The notes under the pieces are model-generated. The model did not search any database. It had not been told where the DNA came from and saw nothing but the letters and a program-made list of their open reading frames with translations. The translations under genes were made by a program, and so were the position numbers. A DNA stretch of 14,929 nt from Polaromonas sp. Lineage in GTDB: Bacteria > Pseudomonadota > Gammaproteobacteria > Burkholderiales > Burkholderiaceae_C. Where the stretch lies: the NCBI GenBank assembly GCA_014376885.1, contig JACMQR010000040.1, positions 1 to 14,929 of the forward strand, given 5' to 3'. Positions within the stretch are counted from its first letter, which is position 1. Each line of letters starts with the position of its first letter. Below, piece after piece: positions 6,321 through 12,502 of this stretch.

Positions 6321-6342
6321 TTGCTATTAAAATAGTAGCAAA
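6321..6342 (+). repeat. AT-rich TTGCTA element, copy 1
   Basis: TTGCTATTAAAATAGTAGCA begins at 6321; the outer TTGCTA (6321-6326) pairs with TAGCAA (6336-6341), giving an inverted repeat in otherwise GC-rich DNA. It sits in the 271-base divergent region between the DUF1439 and Tyr-rich lipoprotein genes. Related elements are at 7728 and 10886. Its AT-richness could also provide promoter elements for either gene. Confidence 0.55.
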
Positions 6343-6467
6343 CAGCAGCTGCCGGCTAAATCCACATCCGGTAACACCCAGGCCGGGTTTCTTGACACGA
6401 CAACACGGCGCCGACACCTCCGGCCCTGACAATTGTGATATTTTTCGGCATGCCCAGGCAGGCCATC

Positions 6468-6472
6468 GGAGA
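6468..6472 (+). promoter_or_regulatory. Ribosome binding site for the Tyr-rich lipoprotein
   Basis: GGAGA at 6468-6472 lies 5 bases before ATG 6478. It selects this ATG over the in-frame TTG at 6475. Confidence 0.65.
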
Positions 6473-6477
6473 CCTTG

Positions 6478-6942
6478 ATGAAAACGTTTCTTGTGCTGTG
6501 CGCCGCGGCGGGCCTGAGCGGCTGCGCGGTGTATCCGGTGCCTGCCTACAACAACTACGGCACCTACGACGCTTACGAGGCCTACGACGCCTATGGCCAT
6601 GCCAGGCCCGCGCCGTACATTGTCCAGCCGCCGCCGACCTATATTTACGGTGGCCCAGGCGTGTACCGCTGGGGCGGCTATCCGCCGGTTTACCTGGGCG
6701 GCCCGGGCGGTTATGACCGGCCTTACCCGCGCGGCCGTGACTGGCCCGCGCCGCCGGCGGTGGTGGTCGTGCCGCCGGCGGTGGTGGCACCGGCGCTGTC
6801 CGGCCCGCCGCGGCCGCACGGCCCGCCGCGTCCCGGGCGGGGCCATGGCGAGCAAGGTCGCGATGGCGACCGTAGCCGCGACGGCGACGGCAGTCCCGAG
6901 CGCCGCGACCCTGCGCCGAACATTCCCAGCCGCCGGCAGTGA
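6478..6942 (+). CDS. Tyr/Gly/Pro-rich small lipoprotein
   Basis: The protein has 154 residues. Seen: the signal MKTFLVLCAAAGLSGC, whose lipobox LSGC places the lipidated Cys at residue 16. Then come a tyrosine-rich stretch with the repeated unit (Y-D-A-Y-E-A-Y-D-A-Y at about 30-39), a Gly/Pro/Tyr segment (50-85), a run of Pro/Val around 88-103, and a charged tail with repeated RDGD units (about 128-138). It is low in complexity after the signal, so probably extended rather than globular, and anchored in the outer or inner membrane. No enzyme motif is present. Similar short Tyr/Pro-rich lipoproteins are common in Burkholderiales (recollection). A GATATT at 6437-6442 could be a -10 box but has no good -35. 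The gene lies 103 bases before the flavin reductase gene on the same strand; co-transcription is possible. Confidence 0.8.
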   Translation: MKTFLVLCAAAGLSGCAVYPVPAYNNYGTYDAYEAYDAYGHARPAPYIVQPPPTYIYGGPGVYRWGGYPPVYLGGPGGYDRPYPRGRDWPAPPAVVVVPPAVVAPALSGPPRPHGPPRPGRGHGEQGRDGDRSRDGDGSPERRDPAPNIPSRRQ

Positions 6943-7032
6943 CCCGGCAGCTGGGCGACAGGCGGCGCGCGCGGTTTCGGTTAAGGTGCAAACCGGCCCC
7001 ATGGCCCCAAGCCCTTTTACTCGACTCACTGC

Positions 7033-7036
7033 GGAG
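7033..7036 (+). promoter_or_regulatory. Ribosome binding site that favours a TTG start for the flavin reductase
   Basis: GGAG at 7033-7036 stands 9 bases before TTG 7046. The alternative ATG 7001 has only AAGG 14 or more bases upstream, and the codons between 7001 and 7046 (cct, act, cga, ctc, act) are unlike those of the rest of the gene. Confidence 0.5.
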
Positions 7037-7045
7037 CTCTTCACC

Positions 7046-7666
7046 TTGCTCGATGCCATCCACTTTTACGAGCCGCGCAGCGGCCACCGCCTGCCGCATG
7101 ACCCGTTCAATGCCATCGTCGGTCCGCGCCCGATCGGCTGGATATCAACCTGCAGCGCGGCCGGCGGGCTGAACCTGGCGCCCTACAGCTTTTTCAACGC
7201 CTTCAACTACACGCCGCCCATCGTCGGGTTTTCCAGCATCGGGTTCAAGGACACGGTGCGCAACATCGAGGAAACCGGCGAATTCGTCTGGAACCTGGCC
7301 ACGCGCCCGCTGGCCGAGGCCATGAACCAGACCTGCGCCAGCGCGCCGCCCGAGGTCAGCGAATTCGCCCTGGCCGGCCTGACGCCGGCCGCCTCGCGCC
7401 TGGTGGCGCCGCCGCGGGTGCAGGAAAGCCCGGTGGCGTTTGAATGCCGCCTGACCCAGACCGTCCAGCTGCAAGGCGCCGACGGCGCGCAAGTGCCGAC
7501 CTGGCTGGTGCTCGGCGAGGTGGTGGCGGTGCACATTGCCCAAAGCCTGCTCAAGGACGGGGTGTACGACACTGCCGCTGCCGGCCATATCCTGCGCGGC
7601 GGCGGGCCGGCCGACTACTTCACCGTTGGCCCGGAGCAGTTGTTCCGGATGTACCGGCCGCGCTAA
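7046..7666 (+). CDS. Flavin reductase-like FMN-binding protein
   Basis: The protein has 206 residues from TTG 7046 (221 from ATG 7001). Seen: HFYEPRSGHRLPHDPFNAIVGPRPIGWIST near the start, with the PRPIGWIST segment (about 27-35) diagnostic of the flavin reductase-like, FMN-binding split-barrel family (COG1853). Next come LNLAPYSFFNAFNYTPPIVGFSS, which lines the flavin site; KDTVRNIEETGEFVWNL; and the C-terminal LRGGGPADYFTV. Known: members bind FMN or FAD and include NAD(P)H:flavin oxidoreductases and many uncharacterised proteins; the electron donor and partner are not predictable here. It is cytoplasmic, with no signal. Homologous proteins usually start close to the FYEP segment, which together with the GGAG site supports the TTG start. 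It is convergent with the MFS gene. Confidence 0.88.
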   Translation: MLDAIHFYEPRSGHRLPHDPFNAIVGPRPIGWISTCSAAGGLNLAPYSFFNAFNYTPPIVGFSSIGFKDTVRNIEETGEFVWNLATRPLAEAMNQTCASAPPEVSEFALAGLTPAASRLVAPPRVQESPVAFECRLTQTVQLQGADGAQVPTWLVLGEVVAVHIAQSLLKDGVYDTAAAGHILRGGGPADYFTVGPEQLFRMYRPR

Positions 7667-7693
7667 GGCTGGCCGGCTGCTGAAATACATGAG

Positions 7694-7716
7694 AAAACCT
7701 GCTTTGTGCAAGCAGG
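7694..7716 (-). terminator. Rho-independent terminator of the MFS gene
   Basis: Read on the - strand, a perfect 7-bp stem CCTGCTT / AAGCAGG (7716-7710 and 7704-7698) with a five-base loop is followed by TTTTCTC (7697 downwards). It lies 31 bases past the MFS stop. On the + strand the same hairpin lacks a U tract, so it serves the flavin reductase gene poorly. Confidence 0.55.
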
Positions 7717-7727
7717 CTGGTCATACC

Positions 7728-7748
7728 TTGCTACTAAAAAAGAGTTTT
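7728..7748 (+). repeat. AT-rich TTGCTA element, copy 2
   Basis: TTGCTACTAAAAAAGAG begins at 7728 between the convergent flavin reductase and MFS genes, next to the MFS stop. It shares the TTGCTA core and following A run with the elements at 6321 and 10886. Confidence 0.4.
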
Positions 7749-8997
7749 ACGGGTTTTGCCGGCGCGGCGGCCCTGGCAGCACGGTGAAGGCCAGCGCGCC
7801 GGCCGCCAGCAGGGCGGCAATGCCGGCCAGAACGGCGGTGTAGGGCTCGATGCCATAGGCCGGCGCGCGCGAGGCGATGACGCCGGTCAGCCACTGCATC
7901 GCGGCCACGCCGAGAAACATCGCCATGGTGAACACCGCCATCGCCCGGCCGGTGAGCTCGGGCGGATAAGCGCCGCGCACATCGGCATACTGCAGCACCA
8001 TGTAGCCCGACAGCAGGCCGATGGCAATCGCCAGGCCGATGGCCATCCGCGGCTCGGGCAGCAGGGCAAACGCCGCGAACAGCGCGGCCAGCAGCCCGGT
8101 GAAGCCGACGATCCAGCGCCGCCGGTGCCTGGGGCCCGGATCGAGCCGGCCAAACAGCGGCGGGCCGACCAGCGAGGTCAGCGACATGGCCAGCGCCACA
8201 TGGCCGCTTTGCACCAGCGAAAAGCCGTGGCGCTGCATCAGGAGCGGGCCGAGCCACAGGCCGCGCAGCGAGATGAAGGACGCATAGCAAACACAGGCCA
8301 GCAGCACGATGCCCAGCGTGTGCGGCAGCAAGAACAGGGCGCCAAACTTGCCCAGCGCCTGGCCCGGCGTTTCCCGCTGGCGCAGCGCCGGCGCCGCGGC
8401 CAGCGCCGGCGCCGGCTCGTGCACCAGCGCATAGACCAGTCCCCAGGCCAGCACTGCCAGGCCGCCCAGCAGCCAAAAGCCCATGCGCCAGGAGCTCGCC
8501 TGGATCAGCCAGGCCAGCGGCGTGCCGGTCAGCAGCATGCCGACGCCGCCCAGGCCGAGCGTCAGGCCTGAAATGGCGGCAAACCGGTCGGCCGGCAAAT
8601 GGCGCGCAATGAACACGGTGCAGGACAAAAAAGCCGGCGCGCAGCCGATGCCGATCAGCGCCTGGCCGGCCACCAGCATCGGGTAGGTGGTGGCCAGCGC
8701 CGACAGCGCCGAGCCGGCAATGGCCAGCGGAAACGCCGTCAGCACGGTGCGCCGCACGCCCTGCAGGTCGATGCCGATGCCCATGAACAGCTGCATCGCG
8801 CCAAAGGCAAAGTGAAACACGCCGGCAAACAGGCCGAGCGCCTGCGCGCTCAGGTGAAAGTCGGCCTGCAGCGGCGCGGCCATCAGGCTGGCGACGGTGC
8901 GAAAGGCCTGGCTGAGCGCAAAGGCGGTGGTCAGGGCGAACAGCATGGCCCACAGGGGGCGCTGCGACGGCGGGGGGGCGGACGGGTCTTGGTGCAT
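7747..8997 (-). CDS. Major facilitator superfamily transporter
   Basis: The protein has 416 residues from ATG 8997, with about 12 hydrophobic segments in two halves, the usual MFS length. Seen: after TM2 the loop GIGIDLQGVRRT (about 73-84), a form of MFS motif A; the matching loop of the second half, FGRLDPGPRHRRRW; and a GLGGVGMLLTGTPLAWL segment (TM5 region) as in motif C-like helices of drug or metabolite exporters. It acts in the inner membrane; the substrate cannot be told from sequence, and neighbours give no hint. The frame stays open upstream to 9177, but that 60-residue extension is Arg/Pro/Ala-rich and unlike a transporter N-terminus, while 8997 leads directly into a short polar tail and TM1. 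There is no good ribosome binding site. A hairpin terminator follows at 7716-7694. Confidence 0.88.
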   Translation of the reverse strand: MHQDPSAPPPSQRPLWAMLFALTTAFALSQAFRTVASLMAAPLQADFHLSAQALGLFAGVFHFAFGAMQLFMGIGIDLQGVRRTVLTAFPLAIAGSALSALATTYPMLVAGQALIGIGCAPAFLSCTVFIARHLPADRFAAISGLTLGLGGVGMLLTGTPLAWLIQASSWRMGFWLLGGLAVLAWGLVYALVHEPAPALAAAPALRQRETPGQALGKFGALFLLPHTLGIVLLACVCYASFISLRGLWLGPLLMQRHGFSLVQSGHVALAMSLTSLVGPPLFGRLDPGPRHRRRWIVGFTGLLAALFAAFALLPEPRMAIGLAIAIGLLSGYMVLQYADVRGAYPPELTGRAMAVFTMAMFLGVAAMQWLTGVIASRAPAYGIEPYTAVLAGIAALLAAGALAFTVLPGPPRRQNP

Positions 8998-9236
8998 GGC
9001 AGGGTGTGCGGTCAAGGGTACACCGGCGGCGGCGCCTGCCGACGGCGCTGGCCGGACCAGGCCGGCAAAGCGCCGGGCAGGCCGCCACCGGCGTTCCTGG
9101 CACGGCCTGCCATCGACCCGGGCGCGCGTCGGCATTAGCAGCGGCACCCCCACCCGGACCAGCGCGCCCGCCAGCACCAGCAGGCCACGTCGCTGCGGCT
9201 GGCCTTGCGGAGGCGGCCGGCATGGCCCAGCAAGGT

Positions 9237-9268
9237 GCAGCGACCCGCACGGCGGCGCAGCGTGGGGG
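9237..9268 (+). repeat. REP-like repeat, copy A (3' part only)
   Basis: GCAGCGACCCGC at 9237-9248, a GGCGGCG-rich spacer and AGCGTGGGGG (9259-9268) match the last 32 bases of copy C (9427-9458) with few changes. The preceding bases do not match the repeat's left half, so this copy is truncated or diverged. Confidence 0.7.
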
Positions 9269-9281
9269 TATTTATCCCCTG

Positions 9282-9356
9282 CCAGCCGGGGCCGCGGAAC
9301 CGGCTTTGCCGGGCCGCAGGCGCAGCGGCCCCCACACAGTAGGGAGCGTGGGGGGG
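9282..9356 (+). repeat. REP-like repeat, copy B
   Basis: Starting CCAGCCGGGGCCGCGGAACC, this copy is identical to copy C over the 42 bases from GGGCCGCGG to GCGGCCCCC apart from one base just before. The core is a nested palindrome: outer GGGGCCGC (9288-9295) with GCGGCCCC (9325-9332), inner CCGGC-TTT-GCCGG. Its right part is shorter than in copy C and ends in AGCGTGGGGG plus extra G's. Confidence 0.8.
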
Positions 9357-9367
9357 CTTTCCTTGCA

Positions 9368-9458
9368 CCAGCCAGGGCCGCGGAACCGGCTTTGCCGGGC
9401 CGCAGGCGCAGCGGCCCCCTCGGGGGGCAGCGACCCGCGCAGCGGCGGAGCGTGGGGG
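9368..9458 (+). repeat. REP-like repeat, copy C (full length)
   Basis: This is the most complete copy, about 91 bases: the palindromic core at 9376-9419, then CCCTCGGGGGG, the GCAGCGACCCGC box and terminal AGCGTGGGGG (9449-9458). It ends immediately before the slyD stop codon (TTA at 9459-9461 on this strand), so the slyD message runs straight into it. I recall repeats of this type scattered through Comamonadaceae genomes; no search was possible. Confidence 0.8.
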
Positions 9459-9935
9459 TTAATGCTTGTGCCCGTGCTCGCCGTGCACATGCTGGTGGGC
9501 GATTTCCTCGTCGGACGCCAGGCGCACGTCGGTCACCTTCAAGCTAAACCGCAGGGCCTTGCCGGCCAGCGGATGGTTGGCATCCAGGATCACCGTGTCG
9601 CCCTTGATCTTGGCGACGTTGAAGACCTGCTTGCGGCCGTCGCTGCCCTGGCCTTCAAGCTGGCCGCCGACCTTCACGCCGGGTGGAAACTGGCTGCGCG
9701 GAATGGTCCGCACCAGGTCTTCGTCACGCAGGCCGAACGCATCTTCGGCCGCCAGCGCCAGGCTGGTCTGGTAGCCGGCTTCCCGGCCTTCGAGCGCCTC
9801 CTCGATCTTGGGCAGGGTGTTGCCGTAGCCGCCGTGCAGGTACACCATCGGCTCCTTGTCGTCCTCCACCAGCCGGCCCAGGCTGTCGGCCACTTTCAGG
9901 CGCAGGGTGACGGCGGTGTTTTTTTCAATTTTCAT
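9459..9935 (-). CDS. slyD: FKBP-type peptidyl-prolyl cis-trans isomerase SlyD
   Basis: The protein has 158 residues. Seen: an FKBP half (MKIEKNTAVTLRLKVAD, then EPMVYLHGGYGNTLPKIEEALEG at 28-50), an inserted flap domain (about 66-118), the return strand with NHPLAGKALRFSLKV (120-134) typical of SlyD, and a short His-rich tail HQHVHGEHGHKH (147-158). Known: SlyD catalyses prolyl isomerisation, its flap gives chaperone action, and the His tail binds nickel and supplies metallocentre assembly. The tail here is short and has His but no Cys, so metal capacity is probably lower than in E. coli (inference). It is cytosolic. The start is ATG 9935, as the longer open frame upstream is non-coding in character. 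A stable hairpin at 9966-9992 lies in its leader, and a REP-like repeat abuts its stop codon. Confidence 0.95.
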   Translation of the reverse strand: MKIEKNTAVTLRLKVADSLGRLVEDDKEPMVYLHGGYGNTLPKIEEALEGREAGYQTSLALAAEDAFGLRDEDLVRTIPRSQFPPGVKVGGQLEGQGSDGRKQVFNVAKIKGDTVILDANHPLAGKALRFSLKVTDVRLASDEEIAHQHVHGEHGHKH

Positions 9936-9965
9936 GGTCGGGTTTGCTTTCTTTCGTTTTTCGCT

Positions 9966-9992
9966 GGCGGCCGCGCAAGGACGCGGACCGCC
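9966..9992 (-). promoter_or_regulatory. Strong hairpin in the slyD leader
   Basis: GGCGG-CCGCG (9966-9975) pairs with CGCGG-A-CCGCC (9982-9992): ten G-C pairs with one bulged base and a six-base loop CAAGGA. It lies 31 bases upstream of the slyD ATG. A TAAGAT -10-like box on the - strand at 10015-10010 would put it within the transcribed leader. A role in message stability or translation control is inference. Confidence 0.45.
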
Positions 9993-10009
9993 GGCGAACT
10001 GGGAAAAGG

Positions 10010-10015
10010 ATCTTA
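10010..10015 (-). promoter_or_regulatory. Possible -10 box (TAAGAT) for slyD
   Basis: TAAGAT on the - strand resembles the sigma-70 -10 consensus and lies 75 bases before the slyD ATG, but no good -35 box is found at normal spacing. Confidence 0.25.
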
Positions 10016-10160
10016 GCAACGATGGGCCGTGCGGCGCTGGCTGCCGGCCCGCCGCAACGCGCCCGCAGCAGGGAATCCGGCCTACAGCGCGCGGCCTCGG
10101 CCGGCGGCACAATGAACCACCACCAACCCATGGCCTACCTTCAAGCCCCGCTGCCCGCCC

Positions 10161-10793
10161 ATGCCAACCCTGCCTGTGAACCCGCCCGCCCGCCACGCCA
10201 TCGAGTTGCTGCCCGGCACCGCAAACCCGAGGCTGCTGTTTGTGCTGCTGCACGACGCCGGCGGCGCGGCGGCGGACATGCTGGACCTGGGCCACCGGCT
10301 GGGCGCTGCGTTTGCCGGCTCGGCGGTGCTGATTCCTGACGGGCTGGTGCAGGCCGTCGACCCGGGCCGCAGCGCCCTGCCCAGCCAGGTCGCTAGGCTG
10401 GCTGACTATTTGCGTGCGCAGCAGCAGCGCTTTGGCGTGCTGCAGTCCGACCTGGCGCTGCTTGGCTTTGGGGTTGGCGCCACGCTGGCGCTGGCACTGA
10501 GCGCTGCGCACGACGGCCTGGCCGGCCGGGTGCTGGCGTTTGGCGGCGGTTATGCCGACTGGCCGGCCCAGGCGCCCGCGCTCACCACCTTGCATTTTTT
10601 GCATGGGCAGCTTGACCCGGACATGCCGCTGGCGCGCATCCGCCAGGATTTTGCGCGCCTGGTGGCGCTGGGCGCCGACGCCACCCTGGACGTGGCCGGC
10701 GCGCTGGGCCACGAGCTGCATCCGGCGCTCATGGACCAGGCGGTGACGCGGCTGCAAACCTGCGTGCCGCTGCGTTTTTGGAAAGCCCTGTAA
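10161..10793 (+). CDS. Alpha/beta-hydrolase of the phospholipase/carboxylesterase family, nucleophile serine missing
   Basis: The protein has 210 residues. Seen: the oxyanion-region strand LLFVLLHDAGG (25-35); DLALLGFGVGATLALAL (97-113), where the nucleophile elbow is G-F-G-V-G instead of the family's G-F-S-Q-G, so residue 104 is Gly (codon ggg) where Ser is expected; HGQLDPDMPL with Asp152; and LGHELHPAL with His184. The fold and the other two triad members thus look intact. Known: relatives such as E. coli YpfH are carboxylesterases using Ser-Asp-His. Inferred: this protein is either inactive as a serine esterase, serving as a binding protein, or is a decaying gene. The frame is intact and codon use is normal, which argues against a recent pseudogene. 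The start lacks a clear ribosome binding site. It is divergent from slyD. Confidence 0.8.
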   Translation: MPTLPVNPPARHAIELLPGTANPRLLFVLLHDAGGAAADMLDLGHRLGAAFAGSAVLIPDGLVQAVDPGRSALPSQVARLADYLRAQQQRFGVLQSDLALLGFGVGATLALALSAAHDGLAGRVLAFGGGYADWPAQAPALTTLHFLHGQLDPDMPLARIRQDFARLVALGADATLDVAGALGHELHPALMDQAVTRLQTCVPLRFWKAL

Positions 10794-10885
10794 GCGCTGC
10801 GCTGGCGCAATCAGTTTGTCAGCCCGGCGTTTGACACTAATTTTTCAGTAAAAATCGCTTTCTGTGCAGGGAATATGGGTGTTTG

Positions 10886-10939
<54 letters not shown>

Positions 10940-10946
10940 GCGAAGG

Positions 10947-11609
10947 TCATGGGCACGCACGCACCGCATTGCCCGCCAGCAGCGGCTTGAGGGCCTCCAG
11001 CCGGGTTTGCATGGCGGCATCGGCCGCCGGCAGCCGGAGCCAAAGACTGGCCAGCTCGGGCCGCTCCAGCACGATGCGGGCGCTGCGCAGGCCGCGCTGG
11101 CCCATGGCGCCCAGGGCGTCCTGGGCTTCGGCCCTGGACGCAAAGCTGCCCAGCGACAGGCCGGGGTTGAGTAGCGGGCTGGCCGGCGGCTGGAAAGCCA
11201 GGCCGAGCTGCTCGAGCTTCAGGCGCTTTCGGTTCATGGCGTCCTGGCTGATGTACTTGCCCATGTAGATGATCCACCGGCTGGCCTCGTCGCTGCTGTC
11301 CAGCGACCAGCTGCCCTTGGGCAGCCCGGCCTGCAGGCGCGGGCGCAGCAGGCGCGCCTGCCGCTCGGTGAACAGGCCGGCTTGCAGGCAGGCTGTCCCG
11401 GCGGGCTGCGCTGGCGCTGCCTGGACGGCCGGCGGGGCTGGGGCAGCCGGTGTGAGCAGTTGCAGCGCCTCGGGCCGGATCTGCTGCGCCAGCCGCTCGG
11501 GCTCGGCCTGACGCGCTGGCTTGAAGCCGTAGGCGGCCAGCAGGCCCTGGCTCCAGGCGAAATAGCCGGCGTTGGCCAGCAGCAGCGCCAGGGCCAGCGT
11601 TCTCAGCAT
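10947..11609 (-). CDS. SPOR-like domain membrane-anchored protein
   Basis: The protein has 220 residues. Seen: an N-terminal hydrophobic helix (MLRTLALALLLANAGYFAW, 1-19) as a membrane anchor, an Ala/Pro/Gln linker (about 53-72), and a C-terminal region with WIIYMGKYISQDAMNRKRLKLEQLGL (112-137) and LSLGSFASRAEAQDALGAMGQRGLRSARIV (151-180), which has the pattern of a SPOR (sporulation-related repeat) domain. Known: SPOR domains bind denuded septal peptidoglycan, and proteins of this size often sit downstream of birA in Burkholderiales. The fit is moderate, so a role at the division site is inference. The start is set by overlap with the end of birA (ATGCTGA, 7 bases), implying translational coupling; no ribosome binding site of its own is seen. 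An AGCC microsatellite follows its stop codon. Confidence 0.78.
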   Translation of the reverse strand: MLRTLALALLLANAGYFAWSQGLLAAYGFKPARQAEPERLAQQIRPEALQLLTPAAPAPPAVQAAPAQPAGTACLQAGLFTERQARLLRPRLQAGLPKGSWSLDSSDEASRWIIYMGKYISQDAMNRKRLKLEQLGLAFQPPASPLLNPGLSLGSFASRAEAQDALGAMGQRGLRSARIVLERPELASLWLRLPAADAAMQTRLEALKPLLAGNAVRACP

Positions 11610-12493
11610 GGCGGCCGGGGGGCTGCTGGCCGTACGCTGACCTCGGCGCTGCTGACCTCCACCATGCCGCTGGCCGTAAGTACCCGCAGCGCGCCGTTGT
11701 CGCCCACGCCGTGGGCCGTGCCCTGCACACCGCTGGACAGCTGCACCGCCCGGCCGGACAGCACGTCGCGCAGCGCAAAGCGCGCCTGAAACGCCTGGAA
11801 ACCGAACTGCTCGAACGCCTGCACTGTCTGCACCAGCGCCGGCGCGATGCGCAGCAGCGCCGCCGCCGCGTCCAGGCCGGCTGGCAGGTCTTGCAGGCTG
11901 CCTGGCGGGACGGCGGCGGCCTGGGGCTGGGCCAGGCTGGCCGGCGGCACCGGCACCGGCTGGACATTGATGCCCACGCCGATGACCACGAAGCGCTGCC
12001 CTTCCCAGCTGGCGGTTTCCACCAAAATGCCGCCCAGTTTGCGCTCGCCCTGCGCCGTGGTCAGCCACAGGTCGTTCGGCCACTTCAGGCCGATGCGCGG
12101 CCGGGTGGTGGCCCTTCCAAACGGGCTGGCGCCAAGCGGCCCCAGGCTGTCGGCCACGCTGACGCCGACCGCCAGCGACAGGCCCGACCAGTCGGCTGGG
12201 GCCAAAGGCAGGCTGAGTGAAAAGGTCAGGCTGCCGCCGCGCTGGCTGTGCCAGCTGCGGCCCAGCCGTCCGCGGCCGGCGCTTTGCTGCTCGGCCACCA
12301 GCAGCACCGGCTCAAGCTGCGGCGGCTGGCCGGGCGCGCCGCGCAAGCGGCGCATCAGCTCGCTGTTGGTCGAGTCGATCTCGGGCAGTACCTCGACGGT
12401 GAAGCCGGGCAGCAGGGGCGCCACGGCTTCCCAGATGGCCTCGGCAGGCCAGCGGATCGGCGGGGACGGAGGCGGGCAGGGTGGCGCGGTCAT
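11603..12493 (-). CDS. birA: Biotin--[acetyl-CoA-carboxylase] ligase, monofunctional
   Basis: The protein has 296 residues. Seen: EIDSTNSELM (about 38-47); the biotinyl-AMP loop QQSAGRGRLGRSW (69-81); the catalytic-lysine segment LKWPNDLWL (136-144); RKLGGILVE (151-159); GVGINV (172-177); and a C-terminal SH3-like region containing SGRAVQLSSGVQGTAHGVGDNGALRV. Known: BirA makes biotinyl-5'-AMP and attaches biotin to the carrier protein of acetyl-CoA carboxylase. The N-terminal winged-helix domain of E. coli BirA is absent (only about 20 Pro-rich residues precede the catalytic domain), so it should not act as a repressor. It starts 9 bases after the SET-domain gene stop and overlaps the SPOR-like gene by 7 bases, so the three form one operon. 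The coaX gene that often follows birA in Betaproteobacteria is not here. Confidence 0.95.
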   Translation of the reverse strand: MTAPPCPPPSPPIRWPAEAIWEAVAPLLPGFTVEVLPEIDSTNSELMRRLRGAPGQPPQLEPVLLVAEQQSAGRGRLGRSWHSQRGGSLTFSLSLPLAPADWSGLSLAVGVSVADSLGPLGASPFGRATTRPRIGLKWPNDLWLTTAQGERKLGGILVETASWEGQRFVVIGVGINVQPVPVPPASLAQPQAAAVPPGSLQDLPAGLDAAAALLRIAPALVQTVQAFEQFGFQAFQARFALRDVLSGRAVQLSSGVQGTAHGVGDNGALRVLTASGMVEVSSAEVSVRPAAPRPPC

Positions 12494-12502
12494 GCGGCAG
12501 GG

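Larger units (their letters stand above)
8998..9458. other. 461-base intergenic region holding REP-like repeats
   Basis: This lies between the MFS start and the slyD stop, both on the - strand. The part nearest the MFS gene (8998-9236) is GC-rich, with no gene I can support; it must hold the MFS promoter but no clear -35/-10 pair was seen. The rest (9237-9458) is almost wholly made of three copies of a palindromic repeat, listed separately. Confidence 0.6.

Noticed and set aside
8998..9177. 60-residue N-terminal extension of the MFS transporter
   Set aside because: Arg/Pro/Ala-rich sequence unlike a transporter N-terminus; it lies in the presumed promoter region.
9237..9458. CRISPR array
   Set aside because: Only three unequal copies, with palindromic cores and no regular unique spacers; they fit REP-like repeats instead.
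9936..10757. Upstream extension of the slyD frame
   Set aside because: It runs antisense to the hydrolase gene and lacks motifs; SlyD proteins begin at the MKIEKN-like residues.
10831..10859. TTGACA at 10831-10836 as a promoter between convergent genes
   Set aside because: No -10 box at 16-18 bases spacing and no gene downstream on that strand.
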